From NCBI RefSeq assembly GCF_964340395.1, contig NC_135552.1:20308181-20372180 (forward strand): a DNA stretch of 64,000 nt, read 5' to 3'. The first letter of the stretch is position 1. Each line of letters begins with the position of its first letter. The DNA comes from Glandiceps talaboti (lineage: Eukaryota > Hemichordata > Enteropneusta > Spengelidae). Below, one piece after another: positions 27,783-39,150 of this stretch. Position numbers and translations under genes: made by a program. The notes under the pieces were generated by a model. The model was not told the origin of the DNA and did no database searches. It worked only from the letters and a program-made list of their open reading frames with translations.

Positions 27783-27960
27783 GATGCATCCGGAAGCTCC
27801 CCACGCTGATTTTTGTTTAGTGATAGAGGGCGCTACAGAATTACGAATAGCGCCCCCATTTATGATGTGATAAATCCTTTGTTTTATCAAACTAGCCATA
27901 GTACTAGTCCCGGGAGTACTAGTGTACGGATGCGAGTGAAATAGTATAGCCTAAGGTAAC
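27783..27960 (-). promoter_or_regulatory. probable SNRPC promoter
   Basis: Just upstream of the start codon are a CCGGAAG ETS-type core (27789-27795, plus strand) and an inverted repeat GGGCGCT..AGCGCCC spanning about 27829-27857. No TATA box is seen. The role is inferred from position. Confidence 0.4.
27819..27836 (+). promoter_or_regulatory. CTCF-like core AGAGGGCGCT
   Basis: GTGATAGAGGGCGCTACA resembles the bilaterian CTCF core (A-G-x-G-G-G-C-G-C). It lies in the SNRPC upstream region. Motif resemblance only. Confidence 0.25.
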
Positions 27961-30365
27961 AATAATCTATTTAAAATAAACAGTTGCTACATTTATAATA
28001 TCAGGTGTTATTGTATTTTTGATAATTTTGGACATACATAAATATTTTATCAGTCAAAGGTGTCATGGACAGTTGGAACACATTATCATAAAGGTTATTG
28101 CTACTACATTAATTAACCACCAACACTCTCAGTTCAAGTTTATATTCTTTGTTTTATTTCTCTAAGAAATGGAAGACATCAGCAATAAATACATGCAAAT
28201 ATATTTAAATAAATCTGAATGTTATCTCACATTTGAATTCACAAAAAATACACAGTACTGATGTTGGTAAAGTCTTCAAATCTCCAGGTCCTTTCATAGA
28301 TTTTAACAATTTCCTGTCTGTCGTCTTTTCATCAAGGTTGCAATCTTACAAACTAATATTGTGGAAAAGAATGTTTTGCATAATGATGAACTGATTTACA
28401 TAATAGCAGCACCGTCTACCTTGTTAAAGAAGATATTTGAGGCAAATGTACTGAATCTCCAAGCAAACAAAAAAAGTCTCGGTAAATATGTCTTGACACA
28501 AAGGTATGATCATGAATTAATGTCAGCGTAGAACTAATACAAGTCTGATTTCAAGGTATGCTGATAGATGTATTGGCTCTCAATTTAAACTATAATCTTC
28601 AGGTAAAACATCTCTTTAAACTTTTTAATCATTCTTGGAAGCCAACCCACATATTTCTGCTAAAGCAAAGGGTTTGTGACGTTGCTTTTAGTACCTTGAT
28701 GCCATTATAAACAAATTCTCATCACCATCTCATGGACGATCTGACTATTTGTATATTTTGATGAAAATAAAAGTTATAACTTTTTTCTAATGAATAAGAA
28801 TATAAACATTACCATGGTAACCATGTACAAACATTAATCAACTGAAATTTTCTTTTGATTCTATTAAAATGGCAGATATGACTATTTTCAAATAAAATTT
28901 CTACCTCTTGACATAGGAGATTGATAATATAACCAGTGTACCCCCTAGTGATGGTCAAATTTTGTTGTATCAAAATGAGAAAAACTGGGATTTCTTGTAA
29001 GACACCACATAGTAAGAGATAGGGGAACACCAAATTTTGGGGCGTCATTTGGAATTGTGTGTCAGTGGTGCATCAAATTGGCTTAGAGGGCACACTGAAT
29101 TATATAACAATTCCATAATTGCACTTATACTGAAATAAAGAATCCCTATTATTGTCCTTAGATTTTTATCCCAATGTTTATAATGATGTCTAACAATGAC
29201 ACATATATATGTACAGTGTATAAATACCCCTTATAAAATATACACCTTACCTATTAATTTTTACAAAATACCAACACATTAAATGGCAATTATATCATAT
29301 GAAGTATTATGGAATTATTAAATGATAAATTTATTGAATTAATTGAAAATTTTGTGATTCAAAGGAAACTGAAAAGATGAAAGAATCATCATACTATAGA
29401 TTCAACTTATCAAACATGGACAACAAGTAACAATAAATTAAAGTATTTTCACTGTTTGTCACACTCATTTCACCCATATCAAGCATAAATGTCTACTGTT
29501 ACATTTGCTGTAATTATCAGCCCAGTATGTGTTGTCTCTTTATAAAATCAATATGTAAACAATATAACCAGTACAAAGCACAAAGTTAATCATAAAATGA
29601 CTAGCGTGTAAACATAAATGTCACAAGATGTCTTGGTCTCATTTTAGAGCAATAGATAATCACAGTTGTGGCACTGATTACATTAAGAGAGTAATTGACT
29701 GAGTTACAATATTATAAAATAACAGTTTCATCTGATAAAGGTCCAAGCCATCACCTTCAACATTTCTTGGGAATGAAAAACATTTATTCAACATCTACAA
29801 AAACTTGACTCAATGTCTCTAAGTATTCCAATATTTTAGGACGACTTATTATGACAAATTTTCAATGAGATATTCAGTTCTTAAACCTATTCCTCAATAA
29901 ATTCAGCTGTGATTTTATAAGAAGCTGAGAAACAAATGAACTCGATATCTTTGTGTAGAAATAAAGATAAATAAATTTTGGAGTAGATTTTGTAAAATGT
30001 AGTTTTTAAATAAAATAAAAGAATGACAACTCACATCTGATGTAAGACAACTATTATTTGAGGACACATTATTGTGATATGATTTAAACATGGTGTCAGT
30101 CTGTACACCACTGAAATTTGGAAGGGGTAGGAGGATCGCGTTATACAACTATAGTACAATGTTCACTCATGGTTACCTAAAAATAAATGTCTGCTGTTAC
30201 AGTGAAGTGAAGATTAAGCAGGGGATAATCGTAAATCTTTGGTACCACAGTCAAGCATGTTTAAGTTTGGGCATACGGTTAAACCCTTAAAAGTCAGACT
30301 TCATCTGTATAATCTGTTTTCGTGCATGTGATCTACAACCAGCATCATGGTAGAAATTAACATCA
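27961..30365. other. intergenic, one MITE
   Basis: AT-rich, with no coding exon recognised. It probably contains the hydrolase 3' UTR at its right side, but no poly(A) signal could be chosen with confidence. Confidence 0.5.
28934..29097 (+). mobile_element. MITE family A (CAGTGTGCCCTCTAA ends), copy 1
   Basis: It begins CAGTGTACCCCCTAGTGATGG and ends CTTAGAGGGCACACTG. The body AAATGAGAAAAACTGG..TTTCTTGTAAG..CACCACATAGTAAGAGATAGGGG is shared with the copies at 46906, 54704 and 57272. CAGTG/CACTG termini recall hAT-type elements; no clean target duplication is visible. Confidence 0.8.
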
Positions 30366-33300
30366 CTAGATGAAGAAATCATATCTGTTTAATGTAGCAG
30401 TAACGTTATTGTAGAACTCCAAGCTCCAATCACATGTTGGGTTACATGCTGGTGTGGTACAGTCCCAGTACTTGGACTCCCTCACTGTCTTCCTATGAAA
30501 GTACCAATCAGAGAACGCTTGTTGTGGAGTTGTTTGGTTGACGAGATATACGTTCCAATCTACGTTACAAACAGACTGTGAATGGGCATAACATGAAGAC
30601 AAGTAAACACCATCTACTGTAGAATCCAGTAACGGTTGAGCTATCTTCATGAAATCACCATGGTATTTTGTGTAGTGAAATTTCTCCTTAGGACTGCACA
30701 GTGATGGATAACACCTCAGGTTGAGAATAAACCACAGAGTCCAGTAGTCATAGGCAGAGTTCAAGATAAACATTGGTGTCTGGATATAATGATATGTGTA
30801 CTGAGGGAAAAAACACTTCCATTTTGTGTTTTGGTCTTTGTCAGCTAAACAGGCTTTATTCAGGCTATCTGTAATTCAAATCAATGACAGAATACGATAT
30901 ATCAAAATATACAATTTAATTCTGCCAATTGGCCTTTCCAAAATTTGCTATAGTGGCACTCTACTTCCTGTCTGTGTGTAGATTGGGGGTAAACATGGTA
31001 TCTGTTACTCAGTTAATCATAGAGCACTGCCGCTTTCCTATATGTCTGAAGAAATACAAAAAAATCCCAGATTTACATTTCTACAGAATACCAAGGGACA
31101 ATGGTTTTAAGAAATGGTATTGAGGTGATGATACCCCCAATTTGAGTGAGGGCGCTGTATTCTGAATTTCCTGTTTGCAGTCTGAAAGGGCCTATTGCAG
31201 TAGACATTAACCCTTATTTTGTAAGGGACTTGGGGATGGGTTCAGTTGTAGTGGGGACTGAGAAGAGATTTGTTGTCTCAATGCATTGCAACTATATAAC
31301 TAGTTTATCTGAAACATTGTAGCAAACCAATACACATAACATGTTTCTTATAGTCTAAACTTGTATGTCTTTCTGTCTAACTAGGTAATTGTCTATCATT
31401 ACTTCATACATCAATGTCTTTCTCCTTAACTACATGTGTGTATATCCTTACTTTCAACTCTCTGTAGGTTATAGACTCTTTGGTATGATATCCGAATGTG
31501 TTGAAAATTTGTGATATTAACCACATCAGGAAAATAGCCTGCATCTGGGAAAGCATGGAAGTTATTCACTGCTGGAAATTTACTCCGGATGTAGTCTGCA
31601 TGAATATAGACTGCCAATCCCCCAGCTGTAGAGTAAATGCAGTTTCAAGAGTAAATCAATTTCTGAGATAAAACTTAGGTGTAAAAAAAATTGTGTGGTT
31701 CCGATTACATTCAATTTTAAAATAGGTGGGATAGGTAGATTTTTTATTTTATTTTAATATAATTTTTTATTCATGTGTGAGTGTGTAGTTCAGGTTTTCC
31801 ATTGTTTTCAAAATGGTCTCTGTATTATTGGTTTCTTCCCATCAGATGTACGACCATTACAGATTGGAAGAATAGTTTTATATTGTCTTTTTAAGTTGAT
31901 GTCAGTTTCCGCACCCACTATTTCTTGTGAGATTTCACGATTTTCGTGATTTTATTATCATTTTTCTCGAATACGTAAAAAAAAGTTTAGGGTTGGCATG
32001 AAAAACTAGGTGGGGGTCGGGTAACCGGAACCTAACAACTTTTTTTATTTGGCCTTAGCAAACTTGAGTTTCACAATATCTAGTAGGTAAAGTTCATAGT
32101 ATTCAATAATGATGCATTTACCGTGTTTTCAATCGGAGAATGAATGATGAAGTACTGCCATATATTGATACATTACTGAACTTATCCTGATGCATTGACA
32201 TAGATTTAGGTATAGTAGTCACAACATTTCCTTAACTCAGTGGCAAAGTTGAATAACTATTTACTTTGATAATACTGCTGAATGGGCGTGCAATATTCAT
32301 TCATTAAACCCTGTCTATTGGTAGATATCATCATGGCTAGATGTACAGAGTGATGTGTAACAATAACAAACCTTGGTAATTGTAAGAGGTGCCAAATTTG
32401 AAATTTGTTATGATACAAGTTATTAGTAATGACACACACAATTGTGATGCATCTTTGATCTGTACAAAGGCACAGACCCATTTTGGTAATATATCAGTAT
32501 GTTGCAGTAGTTTATCATTTATACTTTGATTGGAAGCAATGTAAAGAACTGAACGTAAAGAATTCAATGGATGGGGGTGGGGGGGGATTTGTTAGTGCTT
32601 TGGAAATGTTATATTTGATTTTTGTTCTGGTTGTTGTTCCTGACAGTGGTGTTGTTCTTGGTGGACAAATTGTACATGCCAACCGTATCACTGTCCCTAT
32701 AGGGAACCAAACTAATGACAAACCACATGTTATCTATTTGATCACGAATAGAATCCTACAAGTTCTCCATGACAGGCATTGACTTCTAATCCAGTGTCTG
32801 CATAAAAACAATCATTGATTCCACATGAGAAATTTTCTGTACTTACAAAATGCAAATTGTGGAAATGCCAAAACAGTGGTGTTGTTCTTGGTGGACAAAT
32901 TGTACATGCCAACCGTATCACTGTCCCTATAGGGAACCAAACTAATGACAAACCACATGTTATCTATTTGATCACGAATAGAATCCTACAAGTTCTCCAT
33001 GACAGGCATTGACTTCTAATCCAGTGTCTGCATAAAAACAATCATTGATTCCACATGAGAAATTTTCTGTACTTACAAAATGCAAATTGTGGAAATGCCA
33101 AAACTTAGAAATGTACTGTACCTGAGACACCGCTCAGTATGATCCGATCAGCTTTAGCTAATCCTTTCTGCTCTATAAGATAATCTAGTAGTAAATCAAG
33201 CACTCTTTTACCACGGAAGTACAACTTGTTTCCCTCATAATCCACAGCAAAGTCAGCATTCCCTATAAAATGGAGGAAGTCAAATCACTGAAATTTAATT

Positions 33301-36300
33301 TTTTTTTTATATTATGTCAAAAAATCATGGAATGTATACATGTCAAGCACTGTCATTAATTTCATAACATTTTATCTAAAATTTGTTTTATAAGATTTAA
33401 GAATTATCATCTGCAAGTTAATTTCCCCCAATTCATTGATTATCAACTGTCAAACTAGCCCCACTATATATATATTGACTTACCTGCAAAGGAAGCCCAT
33501 CACATCACTGGTAAGTGACTTACCTGCAAAGGCAGTCCATAACATCACTGGTAAGAACTTACCTACAAAGGAAGCACCATCACCTCACTGGCAAGTAACT
33601 TACCTGCAAAGGAAGCACCATCACCTCACTGGTAAGTGACTTACCTGGAAAGGCAGTCCATAACATCACTGGTAAGTGACTTACGTGCAAAGGCAGTCCA
33701 TCACCTCACTGGCAAGTAACTTACCTGCAAAGGAAGCTCCATCACAGTAAGCAAAATATGCAACATTCCAGTTATAGAAGTCAGGATTGATATGTTTATT
33801 ATTAGACAGAAATCCATCAAATGGATAAGTTTGTTTAAATTCCTTAGATGATCCAAATCCTGTCAAACTCCTTTGATAACAGTCAGACATATTCCAACAC
33901 CAACCACCACCTTGTAAGTATACAATCCATGAATTAACACCATCATCTTGACCTGTGAAATAATAAAACACTCAGGTAAATATCAGAATGACTTGAATAG
34001 AGGGAACTCTTTTGACCTTTAATGTCACATGACTATAATAGTTTGCTGGACAGATAACAATAGCTATGAAGACAATAGCTATGAAGACAATAGTTATGAA
34101 TACAATAGTTATGAATACAATAGTTATGAATACAATAGAATCTTTATTGCAGTCTTTAGAAAATTACATTTCTTCATTGGATTTTCTGCAATAAGTGTTT
34201 GGTGCTAAGACAAACTAGTAAATATATAAACTAGAGTAACAATAATTTACAAAATAAGGTTTTAATATATGAAAGTATAAACTTTAGGTTAGATAAATGA
34301 AATGTATTTCGTTTAACTCTCTGGAATGTCTTTCCTCTTGATAAGTACTGATTTCATGAAAGTTGTCAGAGCCATAAGTGTGTGTCTTTGATCAGAGTTA
34401 AAAAGATTAATACATTTTATTTCATTGTTTAATTCTTTGAAATTGTCTAGACCTTAGTCTCACTGCCAGACTCGAGGCTATCGTCCCAAATCTTTGTTTG
34501 TATGCCGAGCAGCTTAGCCGCGAGAAGTAAAGTCCCTCACTTCTTGTAGCTTCACCACTCAGGGCACACTTCGTGTGCCTTACAAAGCTAAAGGATGATA
34601 GTCACGAGTCTGGCAGAGAGACTACCTAGACCCCTGATTACACTTAATTAGTCTGGTATATGTTCGTTGTTTGTGGTGACTACAATAGTTTGGTGGAGAG
34701 AAGACAACAGTTATATTCAGACTTGTCAATGCCTGTTCTGCTCTACTTCTCAAATGAATTACTTTGTCTGTGTTGTGTACAACCCCATCAAAACATTCCA
34801 CAACAGGTCAGGGTCAAGATGGCAAACACGAAAAGTAGTAACATTGTTTTAAGAATTTGACTACTTAGAATGAAAATAAAGACATCCAGGCATGGAAGGA
34901 TGAAAATATGAAAATATAGATATTCATGCATGGAGGAATGAAAATAAAAATATCATCTGTGCATGGAGGAATGAAAATAAGATATTCATCATGCATGGAG
35001 GAAAAATTGATGGAAACTTATTAATAACTGTATGTCAACCCAAATCTTTTGTGTTTGAATGTATTTTGTATACAATGTCTGCAACTTGTACATACATGTA
35101 TACCAACTCAATTTTTCTCATGTAGTAAACATACGGTAAATCTCATTTGTTTTATGATATAGTCATATTTTAGGGTGTGGCACATTTAACATAATACTAT
35201 GAAATGATATACTCTGTAATATCTGAATTCTACCTGATTCATTAAAGAATCACAAATATAATCCATTCAAAAATATCACCACCTGTTGTTTATGTTAAAT
35301 AATCATCAAGATTTTGTAAATATGTATTTAGTACTCTCATGAAATCATACACAATTTTCATTTTGTTTATCCTTTCTGTCAGTATACATCTCAACCAAAA
35401 ATATCAATTTTGTGATAAACATATTTACATATTTTGTGATAAATATTTAAAATTAATTCATTTGTCATACCTTTTCGATCTATAAAATATGAACAATCTA
35501 TTGTACAATTTTGATATTAGCTGTTTATAAAAAAATACAGAATTCATGATATGATGAATTTCTAGAAATGTACAAATTAAAAAAAAAAAAAATTAGCACC
35601 ATGAATACACTATGTATCCATTGTAGTACTAAATATAGAAATCCATATAAAATCTACATGGTCTGTGATGGATATCATGGTCTGAATATAAAACATCAAC
35701 CTTTTGTTATTCAAATGAGTTTGTAATGGTATTTAATACCTCATTTGAATAGCAGTCTGTAGGTCCAATACAATGTTTGTATTGCATGTAATTGAAAACA
35801 GCCTAATGTCAACACTTTCTGTGATTCTACATCATAGATGGTCAATAATTTCAACTGAAATAAGCTTGTCACTTCAACTATTAATTAAAGGCAGAAAAAG
35901 AGTGAATTCATTTTTGGGCACTGTTGATTTTTTTTAATATAGCCTTCACATACCAGTAGATTTCATACAATATGCTATGTAAAGCCTGAATCCATGTACA
36001 AGTAATCTATGTGCAGTAATTATAGCAAAGACATTTTTCATTGTTTTATGTACAATTTATATACATTTTCCTTTCCATATACTTGTTCTTATACCATGCA
36101 TGAGTCAGGTCCAACAAAGATACAGAATATATACTCTGGTCGTTCTACATCACAACAAGGCACGTCTATGTCATGACAATGCGTGTCTATGTCATTGGTT
36201 CTGCTGTGTTTGAAATATGAGTCTAAATTGTCATTAGTTTCCCAGATTTTTTTTTATATTACTGGCAATGGTATAATTATATTATCCCCCATATTTTTTC

Positions 36301-37316
36301 TTTATTCAGCAGGAAAATATCCATGACCTAAGGGTTGTCACTACTGGTCTAGCGACTCGTAGTGACAAGGGCCTCTTAGGTCACCCATATTTTTCTTGGC
36401 CGAACGAATAAAAATATTGGGGAATAACAAACATCTAATTGTTTACATATATTTTATATACATTTTACTGCCATATACTTGTTCTTATTGCATCATTTAT
36501 AAAATATACTATTTTTCGTCCATTGCTTTGGTGAACCTGTCCAACCTATGACTGTATCTGATATACATCCTAAACATGTCTAAATATTGAAGAAATACAT
36601 TGATAAGTTTTATTCTATAATGTACATGTATGCATTCACAAAGCTAGTACAGGATGCTCTTTCACAAACAGCGACACTTTACTGTAATTTTCTAGCAATG
36701 AAGAATTTTAATAACCTTGCCACTAGGAAGATAAGAATTTCATATTTGAGTGACCTCCCCTACTTGCAATGACATGTTTGAAGTTAAATCACAAACCTGC
36801 CTTAGTTATGACTTGAAATACTTTGAGTTTGATGCAATAAGCATTTACAGAACCCCCCCCCCCCCCCGAAAAAAAATGGGGGGGGGGGAGGGGCACTGAG
36901 CGAAGACTAGACAGAAATGTTAACCATTCATAGGTTGGTTGTTTTACAAACTTACCTTTCCTAAAGTAGTATCCTGGGGGTGATCCATCCAGGCAATATG
37001 CTCCTCTCTCATTGGCTAGCTCCATCGGCAAGACATGAAGCTCACCATACTCCTGTGGTATAGTTTTATCTCTACTACTAAGGTACCATACTAGCCATAT
37101 TAACCATACTAAAAAGAGGACGGCTATAATACTCCATCTGCTGAAAACCAAGCCCATACATTGACGTCTGTAAAACTTCATCTTCTTCTTCCTCAGACTG
37201 CTGTTTCTCTTCTCATTGGCGTCGACTTTCACATAGCCATCTTTCAACCCCCGTAACTTCTCTGGCATTTTTAGCTCTATCATTGAGTTGGTCAATTGAA
37301 AGACTGGCAAGGTCAT
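30366..37316 (-). CDS. Notum/pectin-acetylesterase-like serine carboxylesterase, type II membrane-anchored (5 coding exons)
   Basis: Alpha/beta-hydrolase of the pectinacetylesterase/Notum family. Notum removes palmitoleate from Wnt and plant members deacetylate pectin; the substrate here is unknown. Exons in transcript order: 36956-37316, 33725-33952, 33122-33262, 31452-31625, 30366-30868, giving 1407 nt and 468 aa. Features: basic cytosolic N-terminus; a single transmembrane helix at about aa 61-80 (WSIIAVLFLVWLIWLVWYL); stem; GSPPGYYF; oxyanion-region LQGGGWCW; nucleophile Ser243 in GVSAGG, split across exons 3/4; Asp342 in NSAYDYW; His397 in CYAHSQ. An in-frame TAG 24 bases before the ATG supports the start, although Met12 is an alternative. 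Vertebrate Notum is secreted by signal peptide, so the anchor is notable. Resemblance is closer to plant-type pectinacetylesterase in several motifs, so I give no symbol. Confidence 0.9.
31697..32032 (+). mobile_element. foldback element, AAATAGGTGGGATAGG family (hydrolase intron)
   Basis: GGTTCCGATTAC on the left pairs with GTAACCGGAACC on the right. The body holds AAAATAGGTGGGATAGGTAG then TTTTTATTTTATTTT near one end, and AAAAAAAGTTTAGGGTTGG..AAACTAGGTGGGGGTCGG near the other, as in 55908-56167. Confidence 0.65.
32645..33104. repeat. 230-bp perfect tandem duplication
   Basis: Copies 32645-32874 and 32875-33104 look identical base for base, starting CAGTGGTGTTGTTCTTGGTGG. The duplication lies in hydrolase intron 3, ending about 18 bp from the exon 3 boundary at 33122. 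Identity implies a recent event or an assembly artefact. Confidence 0.92.
33478..33724 (-). repeat. 40-bp minisatellite of 5' splice sites (hydrolase intron 2)
   Basis: Six tandem units of about 40 bp abut the true end of hydrolase exon 2. In transcript orientation each unit has CCTTTGCAG|GTAAGT or a one-base variant, copying the last exon bases and donor. Four units keep CAG|GTAAGT, one has TAG|GTAAGT and one CAC|GTAAGT. Between them the plus strand reads CTGGTAAGT, so donor-like sequence occurs on both strands. Confidence 0.9.
34053..34140. repeat. 15-bp minisatellite (ACAATAG.TATGAA.)
   Basis: Six units of ACAATAGCTATGAAG or ACAATAGTTATGAAT in hydrolase intron 1. Confidence 0.85.
34457..34622. 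mobile_element. TA-flanked MITE, GTCTC.CTGCCAGACTCG ends
   Basis: The left end GTCTCACTGCCAGACTCGAG and right end CTCGTGACTATC-type complement pair over about 26 bp (GTCTC[A/T]CTGCCAGACTCG), both bounded by TA. An internal GGGCACAC..GTGTGCC hairpin is present. About 166 bp, no coding capacity. Confidence 0.85.
34868..35003. repeat. imperfect ~40-bp tandem repeat
   Basis: About four diverged units containing GCATGGAGGAATGAAAATA and ATATTCAT, in hydrolase intron 1. Confidence 0.75.
35708..35751. repeat. perfect 12-bp inverted repeat with nested palindrome
   Basis: TATTCAAATGAG and CTCATTTGAATA flank a 20-bp loop that contains the palindrome GGTATTTAATACC. It may be a tiny MITE with TA ends. 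Confidence 0.7.
36285..36424. mobile_element. MITE, TCCCCCATATTTT ends
   Basis: Left TCCCCCATATTTTTTCTTTATTC and right CGAATAAAAATATTGGGGA are inverted. Inside, CCATGACCTAAG pairs with CTTAGGTCACCCA. A related half (TCGACTCATAGTGATAAGG..CTTGGCTGAACGATG) occurs near 58460-58532. Confidence 0.7.
36854..36894. repeat. C-run/A-run/G-run hairpin
   Basis: About 16 C, then GAAAAAAAATG, then 11 G, A and 4 G, 60-100 bp inside hydrolase intron 1 from its donor. The C and G runs can pair into a GC hairpin with an A loop. Confidence 0.85.
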
Positions 37317-37859
37317 AACACAGTCACGGTGATAATCAAAGTCAAACTAGGGAAGACAAGCCGCAGATACAAAATATAGACAACATACTTCTTAAACTCT
37401 ATGCGTGTGCATTCATAGACTGAATCACATCAAATGTAAATGTCAAAACACCTGAGCAGTCTATAGACAATCTGTATATATAGAATCTCTGTCAAGACAA
37501 ATCGTTATGTGTTAAGGCACTTAGGTAGCTGTAACCATAGAAACGTCTGGCTGATTGATTCAGAAAGTGTTGGTTGTGAATAAATCAGATAATGGACAAT
37601 GTAGACAGCTGTTTTCAAAGATACTGTGTACTGAAGGAGTTTATCTCCTTGTCATCTCTAGACAAAGCAAGGGTCTGTTTATGTTAATCACTTCTGGTAT
37701 TGCCAAATGTTGATGAGATAAATCTTGGTGCTTCGGAAATAGTGTCTTCTCTTTTTAAGTGTGCACTACAGGATTGTCCCTACAACATAAAAGTAAAATA
37801 AAATATGTTATTCCTTGTTTACTAATAAACTTATTGTTTTATTGGACAGTCAGAGACAG

Positions 37860-37930
37860 TCACACAGACAGACAGACAGACAGACAGACATATTGACAGA
37901 CAGACAGACAGAGATAGGAAGACAGACCGA
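37860..37930. repeat. (CAGA)n microsatellite
   Basis: CAGA tetranucleotides with interruptions, decaying into GA-rich sequence up to about 37995. Confidence 0.9.
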
Positions 37931-38576
37931 CAGATGGACAAAGAGACAGCAGCAGAGAAAGAGTGAGAGAGACAGAGAGGGAGAGAGGGGTGGAGGGATA
38001 GGGTGAAAGTGGGGTTAATATTCTGGCAAAATTTATATAGAAAAACAATGTATCTGACTAAATTTTGGAGAAGCACCCTGCTTGTGCTTGGCAGTTCAAA
38101 GGTCAAATATCACAGAGACAAGCTCAGTTAGTCATGTATTTAATCTCTCAGATCACCAAATTCATGATTTTGTAGGAGTTATTTGTTCTGAACTTATTGC
38201 CTACTTTGCTATCATTATAAACACATTGAAGTCTCTGGTCAAAGACTTGATATAGACATTACACTATCTCTAATGGATACAAAAAGTATCAAAGTATCAT
38301 TAGTAATACATTAGTCATGAATTAATAAGTTAAATGGATTTACATTTGTATAAATGTTGTTTTACAGTATACCTAATGAATGTTTAACGACCGTACAAGA
38401 ACACAATGCAAAAATTTATGAGGCAGGATATATCACCTGAGACCATTAGTGGTAGATACAAAATCATTACTGCCCTGTTTTCACAGTAATGTCAATAACA
38501 CTAAATAGTTGTTTGTTGTATGAAGGATGTCGTACTCATTCCATTCTTTAATTTTGATTGTTCCACAGAAGATTAA

Positions 38577-39150
38577 TGGGTGGGTGGGTGGGTGGTTGGA
38601 TGGATGGATAGATGGATGGATCGAAGGATGGATGGATGGGTGGGTGGGTTGGTGGATGGATGGATGGATGGATGGATGGATGGATGGATGGATGGATGGG
38701 TGGGTGGATGGATAGATGGATGGATGGATGGGTGGGTGGGTGGATGGATGGATCGAAGGATAAATGGATGGATGGATGGGTGGATGGGCGGATGGCTGTA
38801 TGAGTTGGTGGGGATGGATGGATGGATGGATGGATGGGTAGGGATGGATGGATTGATGGGTGGGTGAATGAATAGATGGATGGATGGATGGACAGATGGA
38901 TGTGTGGTAGGGATGGCTGGCTGGCTGGATGCATATATGGATGTGTGGAGATGGATGGATGGATGGATGGATGGATGGATGGATGGGTGGGGATTGATGG
39001 ATGGATGGGTGGGGATGGATGGATGGTTGGGTAGATGAGTGAATGGATGGATGGATGGATGGATGAAGGATGGGTGGATAGATGAGTGAATATAGATGTA
39101 TGGATGTATAGATAGATGGATGGATGGATGGATGGATAGAAAGATGGATG
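38577..39150. repeat. (GGAT)n / (GGGT)n array
   Basis: About 570 bp of GGAT tetranucleotide with GGGT blocks. At 38578-38592 it reads GGGTGGGTGGGTGGG, a canonical short-loop G-quadruplex motif on the plus strand. The long minus-strand Ser-Ile-His-Pro frame is an artefact. Confidence 0.95.

Noticed and set aside
33478-33724. CRISPR-like regularly spaced repeat array
   Set aside because: Units are contiguous without unique spacers and derive from an exon end in an animal gene; it is a minisatellite.
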